Shown here piece after piece: positions 55,641-64,000 of a DNA stretch of 64,000 nucleotides. Both the position numbers and the translations under genes were made by a program. The notes under the pieces are model-generated. The model was given only the letters and a program-made list of their open reading frames with translations, was not told where the DNA came from and made no database searches. Within the stretch, counting starts at the first letter, position 1. Each line of letters begins with the position of its first letter. Source of the stretch: Bolinopsis microptera (lineage: Eukaryota > Ctenophora > Tentaculata > Lobata > Bolinopsidae); contig NC_087078.1 of NCBI RefSeq assembly GCF_026151205.1, positions 3,923,675-3,987,674 of the forward strand. The letters run 5' to 3'.

Positions 55641-57677
55641 AGATATGATTATGAAATTCTCTGGATAGAAAAACACAGACCTCGGTAAACCATTTAACTA
55701 GTTACTCACCACACTTAGGTGCTCGCCTTACTGAATGGTATTTTGAAGCCTCGTTTGCATTAAAACTTTATTCGAAGATTAGGGATCGTAAAACTGATTA
55801 CGGAATGGGGGGGGGGGGGGGGGGGGGGGTAAACATTTTTCAAAAAGTGATTACATATAATATATAATAATAATAATGTGAACGATGCAGATTTATTTCT
55901 ATTACAAATTTATTTCTACAAATTTTTTACCCCGACTGTTACTTGGATTTCTCAAATATCTTCCGGAATTAGTGGGCAATGAAGAGACAATAAAGAGATT
56001 ACAAGTATTTTCAGAGCAGGGTAACCTTCCAAATATCATTATAGCCGGCTCACCTGGTATTGGTAAAACTACCACTATACTCTGCCTTGCTAGAGCTCTT
56101 CTCGGTAAGTTATTTTACTAATAATATTTTACCTTATTTTAAAATTAAAACTGGGCCGTAAAAATGGAAATTTAAAGTGAATTTGCTACAACTTTGGTTA
56201 TAAGAACTATTGCAGGGCCGGCAATGAAAAAAGGTGTTTTGGAACTGAACGCATCCAATGAGAGAGGGATTGATGTAGTGAGGAACCGGATTAAAATGTT
56301 CGCTCAGAAGAAAGTTACACTCCCACCAGGTCAGGTTCTTTCTTAGTCTCAATTATACTAGCGAAATCGTTTGGATACCCTCTCCCCCTCGGCTGATTAC
56401 GTAATATTGTGAACGACCCCTAAACTGTTCTTATCTGCAGGTCGTCACAAGATAGTGATTCTAGACAAGGCAGATTCCATGACATCTGCAGCCCAGGAAG
56501 CCCTCCGAAGAACTATGGAAATATACTCCAAAACTACTCGGTTTGCGCTGGCGTGCAATAGTTCTGATAAAATTATAGAACCCATACAGTCGAGATGTAC
56601 AATGCTCAGGTAGTAATAATATAATGCATAACCACTGATTGTGCACATATTAGATTTACTAATTATTGCTATTACTAGAAGAATATAACAACTGAAAATA
56701 CTAAACCTACAATGCATAGCTTTTTTGAGATGAGAATTATTTTAAAACCGAAATTTTTATAATTATCGCTAATAATAATAGTAATTGCTTTTGACAGATA
56801 CTCGAGAATAACAGACGCTCAAGTGCTAAGGAGGTTGCTGGATATCTGTGAAGCTGGAAGTGTGGTTAAGACAGATTACGGTTTAGAAGCAGTCATCTTC
56901 ACCGCTCAGGGTGACATGAGACAGGCCATAAATATAAAATAACCTACAGTCCACACATCAGGTTACAGGTTACTTGTATTGTCACTCACAATATTCAATA
57001 TTGAATCATGACGTCATCACACGCCAGCATACGTCACCATACGTCGTGTATGCTGTGGGAATATTTATAATTTCGTAATGAATCTTACTTGCAGGGTTAC
57101 GGGATAGTTAACAGTGCAAATGTTTTCAAAGTTTGTGACGAACCTCATCCCCTTCTTGTAAAAGATATGATCAAACACTGCACTTCGGAAGATATAGACG
57201 AGGCTTATAAAATACTTCACTCTTTGTGGAAGCTTGTCGTACGTTGTATATATGACCCGCAGCGCACGAGTGCGCGGCTCCCCCTGTATCGTAGAAACTC
57301 TACTATAGTGAGGCGACAGTGGGGGTCACCACGCGATACAAGTGGAAGTTGGGTTATTCTCCTGAAGATATTATTAATAACGTTAGAAATGTAGGTCTGC
57401 TGTTAAAATTATAAATCTTCGCTGCTGTTGGAAATTGTTTACAAAACTATATTATGTATTATACTGCGTTCGTTTTTGAAAATGTAATTTAAAATGAATG
57501 TTTGCCTGGCAGGTGTGCCAGACATTTGACATGCCGGAGTACAAGAAGCTGCTCTTCCTCAAGGAAATAGGTTACACCCACCTCCGGATCACACAAGGAG
57601 TCAACTCCCTCCTCCAACTCAGTGGCATGCTCGCTAGACTCTGTCGCGTCAGCGCCGCTAAGAGCATGACCCAATAA
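55641..57677 (+). pseudogene. RFC2: RFC2 copy 4, broken
   Basis: Exon 1 remnant 55641-55684 has six extra bases and no start. Exons: 55956-56104, 56216-56329, 56441-56609, 56798-56961, 57095-57390, 57513-57677. The exon 2 acceptor CAG has become CAA, but an in-frame ATG at 55885 in the former intron opens straight into exon 2. Walker B reads LDKAD in place of LDEAD. A 7-base insertion in exon 5 gives INIK then stop. A T1 element splits exon 6, and the last base of exon 6 is changed (AAG to AAT). The poly-G tract in intron 1 belongs to a MITE. Clearly non-functional as a clamp loader. Confidence 0.93.
57234..57341 (+). mobile_element. T1 element inside RFC2 copy 4 exon 6
   Basis: 108 bp, TTGTCGTACGTTG ... 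CACGCGATACAA, flanked by GTGGAAGC (57226-57233) and GTGGAAGT (57342-57349). RFC2 copies 1-3 have the uninterrupted codons here. Confidence 0.93.
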
Positions 57678-57877
57678 CTGGTTGGCAGTTGCGACGCGCG
57701 CTGCAAGTTTATCACACATGAAAATTGGACCTTTTTAAAGTGCAAATTCTACTTTTTACTTTTTATTTATAATTTCCAATTTCATTTTTTTAATTTTAAC
57801 ACAATTTTCGCAATAAATGATCATTAATCATTAATGAATTGTGGCCTGGACTGTTTCTTTGTTTTTGTGCTTATACT

Positions 57878-58001
57878 TTGACGGATGTTACTCGTCTAAA
57901 TTTCTTCGAAGTAGCGCGCGCCGCTTTTTTGTTTCTTCTCGTGCCCGACGGCACGAGCTACGAAGTAGCGCGCGCCGGGCCAGATCATTAACAATGGTCA
58001 A
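57878..58001 (+). mobile_element. T3 element
   Basis: 124 bp, TTGACGGATGTTACTCG ... ATTAACAATGGTCAA, flanked by CTTATACT (57870-57877 and 58002-58009). Copy 1 has the empty site at about 8367. Internal hairpins include CTCGTGCC/GGCACGAG and GAAGTAGCGCGCGCC blocks. Confidence 0.9.
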
Positions 58002-58489
58002 CTTATACTTACTTAACCATTAATAGATGGTACATATATTTAAGTATTTGTTTTTATGAGAAATACTCGGTTCTGCGATGATGGATGAATAATTTGTGTT
58101 TATAGAGATCTGCGGCGCGTTATCAGGTTAACCAATGAAATCACGGCGTTTTCGTCACGTGACAGTCGAGTGTAGAGTGATTAATTATCATCCAAATCCG
58201 AGCAAGTTTATTTTTATCGTGCACCCCGGCCCTTAGTAATCAACCCCTGATCTCCTGACAGCAATATAATATTATTGATTACGTAATCATGGCCTGACCC
58301 CGGGCCGGCCGGGTCATCTTAATTTTAGTTAGTGGTGATCGGAGAACCAACAGCTGGATTCTAATCGGAGAGCCAGTAACTTTATTTAGGGAATCCAGAT
58401 ACCGTGGACTTAGGACTAAGCACCTATGTCAAACTTCTAATCAAAACAAATATATGCCTCAGAACGTTCGGCGGAGCTTCTGCTTACAG

Positions 58490-58590
58490 TTACTGGGTAG
58501 CGCTCAGCCTGTCATTCCGCTGAATCTCTATGACTCTATAACTATTGTTTATGATCAATATGAACATGATAGCCTGAGGTCCCCAGGTAA
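58490..58590 (+). mobile_element. T4 element with extended palindromic flanks
   Basis: TTACTGGGTAGCG ... CCCAGGTAA. The flanks TCTGCTTACAG and CTGTAAGGCAGA are themselves complementary, so the whole forms a longer hairpin. Same insertion as 30796-30940. Confidence 0.78.
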
Positions 58591-58667
58591 CTGTAAGGCA
58601 GAGCTAGCAGCTTGATATCGTTGTGTATGACCTTAATATTATGTATTTAATTGTATTTGTGAGCCAA

Positions 58668-58812
58668 TATATAGCTGCCATATAGCCTGACTGACAATTT
58701 TCTCGACTGACTGACATGACAATGTTTCTTCTTTTCCCCATTTAGAATACAAAGATTAGTACATTTTAGCTTATGATTAATATTATATTTTTACCTATAG
58801 TTTACCTAGATT
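58668..58812. repeat. 145-bp insertion also present inverted at 10325-10450
   Basis: ATAGCTGCCATATAGCCTGA ... AATATTATATTTTTACC is absent from the otherwise matching sequence near 32690 and is found reversed at 10325-10450. Family unknown. Confidence 0.65.
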
Positions 58813-59580
58813 GTACTAATTTTAATCTGTTAACCTCGTTTAATATCAATTAATTTGTAATAATCGTCTTTCAAGAAGAGGCCTTTAAAAACAATGTAGT
58901 TCTGACTGAGAGTCCGCCACCAGGAAAGCTACCAGCTAAGTAGGAGACCGTTACTATGGCAACTAACACGTGGCTGTCTCAGTTCACGTGTAACACCAGC
59001 CAGATAATCCCACAGGAGCTGCAACCTGGCAGAGAGCCAATAAGGGACACCATCACAGATAAGGCACATGGGACTCAATATTTGAATATCAGATGCAGCT
59101 AGCCAATGAGGGTCAGTCTGTCGGAGAATGATCTGAGTCCTGAGACTAAACTAATTAAAAACAGCAATTATAGAGTTGCAAATATAATTATATGTATATT
59201 TTTAGAATTCCACCTGGAAAGTGACCAGCGGTGTCCTATTAATTAAAGGGGCGTGCGCGTAGTTGCTCGTAGTCGTTATATAAGGAAATAATTAACCTAC
59301 GGCTACGCGGGTGCGGTGATAATTATAGAGGGCTCTCACTGAGACTGAGAGCCTCTCAGTCTCTGCTTTGGGATACAGATAGTTTGTTTTGTCATTTGTT
59401 TCAAGCGGTACGTTTTTGCTGCTCTGTAGGTTTAGTAATAGTTTAAGTTTTTTATAATATAGGAAATTACAAGACTGGGCACATTGTCAGCGCCTAGTCA
59501 TATTAGTCGTATTATATGACAGAATGTGTAAGAATAATCAAAATCAATCATTTATCAGCATTGTATGTGATTGTGACATA

Positions 59581-61548
59581 ATGGAGGTTTACAAGATTTT
59601 CAGTTTGGTGGCAATATTTTTGATTCCTTTAATAAGGGGTAAGTCTTGCTATTTTCAACTATTTGATGTAACTATTTGCTTTTCATCTTTTTCAAAATTT
59701 TTATATTTAAAAAAAAAAGATTCTTAGACTTCTTCGTCTCATCAGTATTTTCTATTGATGCTGGAATAACATTTTGCTAACTTTAATATTAATTTATTCA
59801 ATTGTTTTGCAGCATCAGAGGAGCAGTTGACTATCGAAAGATCAGTATCGTTTAACCACCATGCCAACTACATCGCTGCAAAGGCACATGATGGAGACTA
59901 TCAAACCTGGTACAGCGTAAAAGATGGAGCAGTGGCTGGGAACTTTCTGAAATTATATCTTTCACGAGCTTATAGCATCGGAGAAGTTAAGATGATTAGT
60001 AGGCAGTATAAAGCTTTTGCCGAAAGGATGAAGAACACAGAAGTTAGGGTCTACTCTACTAAAAATGTAGAGACCGAAGTGTCGAGTTGCGGAAAAATAA
60101 CTGGTGATGAATTTTACATTGTTCTATTTGTAAAATGTCTCTTAAGTTTAAATATTAGTCTATTGATTACTTAATAATTGATAACGAAACTCTCACCAAG
60201 ATCTTTAGTAGATGATTAATAACACAACATAAATTACAGAGAATAATCCCGGGAACCCACGGACTATAGAGGATCGGACCTACTCTCTGAACTGTGACGG
60301 TGTAGTGGGGGACATGCTGTATCTCACTGATCTGGATTATGATGCAGAATGGGGACACAACATTGCTGAAGTCGAGATATTAGGGTCAGGTAGGTGATAT
60401 CATGAGATATGATATCGGTGCTGTACCATGTGATGGAATATAGGAATGATTATACATAGTGTAAATATTCCAATATTCTAATATCTTACTTATAAGGCGT
60501 TTACAACCGCTTCATGATAAGTTGTGTTAAAAAAACTAAACTTTCTGAATTTTTGTTAAATAATTAAATATAAAATCGTACATTTTGGTCGCGATGAAAT
60601 AATTTTAATATTATTCAGAATATTTGTCGATAGAACGATCTGAAGGCAAAAAGCGGTTACAAAGGACGCTCATCTAATGAAGTTACAAGTCATGCTCCTG
60701 AGAAAGCTTATGACGGGGATTACATGACCACTTATAACGTGAAGGACGGTCATGCTGAAGGAAACTTCTTGAAGGTGTTCCTGTCACAAAAGTACAGAAT
60801 AGGCACAGTGAAGCTGACAAACGTAAAGGAAGGTTGCTGTGAGAATAGATACTTGGCACAGTGGTCATGGTTGTACTCAATGAGAGGGGAGGAAGAAACG
60901 TAAGTTGAAGATTGCGGAAAGAAATAACTAGTAAGTTAATTGACTTATAGAGTATAATATTAATCTAGCAAAGTCATGGCAGTACCAGATGAGTACAGAT
61001 GACAGAAGTTTCACTCATAAGATTTATAATTAAAAAGATTTTGAGTATTAATGAAATTTTCTCGACACGATTACGACACGCAGATGTAGAATTCCAGACA
61101 TTCTCTCTTAACTGTTACGAGCAAGCGGGGGGACATGATCTACATCACTGTACAGAACTTGATTATGGAGGAAAACGCTAGGCATCTTATATATGAAGTG
61201 TTTGTGATAGAATCTACTCAACCCATACATGAACGTAAGTTGCGCGAAATGAAAAACCCGGTGCTATGGTTTCATAAATGATATATAGAACGGCTGCAGA
61301 GCAAGCATCCAGATCCGCCTTTTAAAAAAGGTTATTCGACGGCAGTTTATGATGTAATTTTACTTAACTTAGTAATCAACGTGGGAACAACGTGGGAAAC
61401 AAAGTGGGGAAGCCTAATCATGTTGCTTCGAGTCTTGCTGAAGCAAATATGTGTCTCCTCTTCTTGCTGTGTTAAAGTTAAACATCGTCACTATTATTGT
61501 AATCATAATTTTTGATTTCTTTTTTTAGATTATTTTGATATTCAATAA
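59581..61548 (+). pseudogene. Lectin copy D, second domain decayed
   Basis: Leader and first domain are intact: 59581-59638, 59813-60103 and 60240-60389, with AKAHDGDYQTWYSVKDG and SRQYKAFAERM. Exon 4 (from 60619) has an extra G in the GAAGCAAAAAGC stretch and further indels, giving an early stop. Its donor has lost the final G (AACTAGTAAG). Exon 5 (about 61070-61233) has lost its acceptor and carries several indels. The last exon at 61529-61548 still reads to TAA. A one-domain secreted product could still be made if translation ends in exon 4. The indel density at 60.6-61.4 kb far exceeds that of the first domain. Confidence 0.85.
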
Positions 61549-61762
61549 TACTTTTAAGTAAATTTGAAATCGTATAATATTAATAAGACCGGCTGGACCA
61601 CAAGGACTGCACTATTATACTTGAAGTTGTAATCAAATTTGGACAATATCCAATTATGGTTATTTGGCTAATCGTATTCTGCTTATGATATCATTGTCGA
61701 TATTAATCAACAGTTTATTTTATTTAGATTCTAAGACTAGACTGACAAGTTTAATTCAAGTC

Positions 61763-63381
61763 TGAAGTTTGGCAAGAGGACCTTGGGCAGCTGGCAAAGA
61801 AAACACTTTAGTTTATAATGTGGTGAGGATTTTGAATTGAGGTTTTCCAGAACCTCAATTGTGTCACACGGCACCTATAATAGTTAACTTGCGGGTGAGA
61901 AATTCAGCCAAAACCAACATATGATGCACCTAGCACAAGTATTACAAACGACCTACTGTCAGATTTGAAATGATTATTTGAAAATCGATTTAAATTTAAA
62001 TTTTATGTTGATCCTAGACGAATAATCAAAATATCTTATATTTCAGGTTTTTAATAGAAAACTCAAATCATCCTTTGACAAAGCATTTACAATATGTACA
62101 ATGTACATACAATCGACAGAAAGTATCCCTCTACACTGTACAGGACGTTCTTTAAATGTAAGTAAATTTCTGGAATATATAAAACTTATAAAACATTTCC
62201 GGTAGCAGTAAGCATGGAAATCACAATCCCTGTATTCAAGATATCAAATCCGTGAAACCATAATTTATTTGCGACTCACGAAAGATAAATATAGTCACAC
62301 TATCATCCTCGTAACCAGTAATGTCATCATTTTATCACGCCAAGTTTAAGAATATTTGTATAATTACCCATTATAAAGTCTGAATGTATAATTTGAATCT
62401 ATAATTTGTGAGGTCTAAAGCCCAGCCGGACCCCTTTACTTTTAGTCTGTTTTACAAGAACTCTGTCAGGGTTTGGGGCGACAGCGAGGGAAGGTGAGAG
62501 GACCCCTAAGTTAAACTGGCTCACGCCACTTGGCCGCTTTGAGGAATTTGCGGTCTTTCGGGGTCTCTGAGGAAGAAGGGGTGAAACTAAAAGTTTAGTT
62601 AGTGCTTACTACTAGTAACTAGTCACTAGTTACTAGTTACTACTAGTAACTACTAGTAACTTACTACTAGTAGTACTATGTAGAGAAATTTAACTAGTGT
62701 TCACTGCTACTAATCTTTCACAAAATAACGAAATAATTCAAATATTTTCAACTCGAAATGAAACACAGGATGATTCAAAAATAATGTTTGAATTTTAAGA
62801 AATGTTTAACAAATTTATGAAGGGGCAAATTTTGAAATATGAGTAGCATCAATTCATATTAACGTTATGAACTTCATTCTGACTTCTCAATTGATCCTGA
62901 CTCATAATTTGGTTGATTTACCGTTACGGTATCCTTCCAAAAAGTTTGAACATCTTGGAGTTGGACCTGATTTTTGACGATTTTTAGATAATTTTCATAT
63001 ATTTTTATGACCCAAATATGCAGAAATGGAGTGATTTTTCACTTTATCTTAGAAATTGTGGCAATACTAAATTAAATGAAATGAAATGAAAACATTATTT
63101 TTGAATCACCCTCTATTGCTTGAAACATGCTCCACAACTTTGAGTTACTAGATATTACGTATTTTTATTACCAATATCAAATACTATTACTAACTAGTAA
63201 CTACGGATTACGGAACGATAAATATGATTGTATTACAATTACAAGACACACTATACGCTACTGTACACAATCACAAAACTTATATTCTAACTTACCGTTG
63301 AAACTTTAACAGAATCCCAACTTATACTACAAAATTAGAATAATTTATGTTAAAGAACTATTTCGATACGTAAAATCAATC
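61763..63381. other. Unique right flank, no gene seen
   Basis: The duplicated unit ends at about 61762 and the DNA beyond is not repeated in the window. It is AT-rich with poor coding signal. Confidence 0.5.
62596..62678. repeat. AGTAACT/ACTAGT repeat cluster
   Basis: TACTAGTAACT and AGTTACTAGT alternate in direct and inverted order over about 80 bp, so it can fold on itself. Confidence 0.75.
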
Positions 63382-63819
63382 TTAAACTATCACTTGATCC
63401 TGAAATATAAAATCACAAAAGTATTTCTGAGAACTGAGAATTCTGACTGACCTCGTTTGTTTGAGTCGCTTCTGACCCTCCGGAGGGCTAGTTGAAGAAG
63501 AGTGCAGATCACTCCCTTTGCGCGTGTTCCCTCTGGTGAGAGCCGCTAAGGATCTGTGTCTTTTAGGCTGATCCTTGTTGCTAGGTGGCGGTTGCGTAGT
63601 AACATCACCATTACGCTTCACTATCTCGTTACCACGTGCTAGGTGATTTGGAGACACGTGATCTGAGCCGCGCGGCACGTTGTCTTCAACTCGGAGGTGG
63701 CCCTCCGTCCGAGTAAGCAGAGAGCCGACCATCTTATATTGAGTTTTAGGAACTGAGTGACCTGGGGACACTAAGTAATTAATATAGCAGTCTTCATTTT
63801 GCCGTCGAAAACTTAACAT
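63382..63819 (-). CDS. Possible first coding exon of a minus-strand gene
   Basis: A minus-strand frame of up to 145 codons; the likely start is ATG at about 63732 (MVGSLLTRTEGHLRVEDNVP). The peptide is hydrophilic and rich in Ser, Pro, Arg and Lys (GDVTTQPPPSNKDQPKRHR), like a disordered nuclear or cytoplasmic N-terminus. A consensus donor (G then GTCAGT) at about 63455 would end the exon after KRLKQTR. The region is less AT-rich than its surroundings, which supports coding. No family is recognised. Confidence 0.4.
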   Translation of the reverse strand: MLSFRRQNEDCYINYLVSPGHSVPKTQYKMVGSLLTRTEGHLRVEDNVPRGSDHVSPNHLARGNEIVKRNGDVTTQPPPSNKDQPKRHRSLAALTRGNTRKGSDLHSSSTSPPEGQKRLKQTRSVRILSSQKYFCDFIFQDQVIV

Positions 63820-64000
63820 TTCCGTTATGAATATGATTCATGACATCTAATAAGTAATAATGCCAGCTATCAATTTATCAGATATATAGCTCAACTTATA
63901 TCACATTTTCATTCAATATCAAGTACAGATCTAGCCCAGAAAAATGGTAATTTGCGAACAAAGAAAAGACGAAAGTAAGTATAGCCACTTTTGAGAATCA

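Overview
The window is animal nuclear DNA: AT-rich, with genes split by short GT-AG introns (about 90-350 bp), AATAAA polyadenylation signals, and no bacterial operon features. The species cannot be fixed from the sequence. The mix of an ARB2A/FAM172A gene, a BTB-family gene, RFC2 and secreted FTP/F5-8C-like lectins, with heavy small-transposon load, suits an invertebrate. That placement is inference.

Layout. Positions 1-552 hold the 3' end of an ARB2A (FAM172A) homologue. Positions 1385-3437 hold a BTB-type gene with two frameshifts. RFC2 (replication factor C subunit 2) follows at 5982-8087, complete in seven exons encoding 344 residues. From the middle of RFC2 exon 1 (about 6045) to about 61762 the window is a head-to-tail array of four units. 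Each unit is [RFC2 from mid exon 1 to stop] - [repeat-rich spacer] - [six-exon secreted lectin gene]. Only the first RFC2 copy has its start codon. The copies at 17.6-19.7 kb, 25.8-27.8 kb and 55.6-57.7 kb begin at the same broken point in exon 1. The second still has clean exons 2-7; the third and fourth are visibly broken. Three lectin genes read intact (A 14.0-17.4 kb, B 23.6-25.6 kb, C 50.2-55.5 kb), one is decayed (D 59.6-61.5 kb), and a promoter-only relic lies at 33.2-33.4 kb. Unit 3 is swollen to about 30 kb by insertions.

Because the units are paralogous, many insertions have an empty site elsewhere in the window, so element ends and target-site duplications (TSDs) can be read directly. 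This shows: a full-length MULE-like transposon (52155-55418) in the last intron of lectin C; two 1.4-kb foldback elements with TTAA duplications (15742-17131 and 29142-30544); four families of tiny hairpin-bearing elements with 8-bp (or 8-9-bp) TSDs, here called T1-T4, down to 46 bp long; and a distinct family of about 90 bp, T5, with 9-bp TSDs. One T1 element interrupts an exon of the fourth RFC2 copy.

The rest of unit 3 (about 33.4-42.6 kb) and the right edge (61.8-63.4 kb) are mostly unannotatable AT-rich DNA with a nested inverted repeat, a minisatellite of about 11 bp period and AGTAACT-type repeats. A possible first exon of an unrelated minus-strand gene lies at 63.4-63.8 kb.
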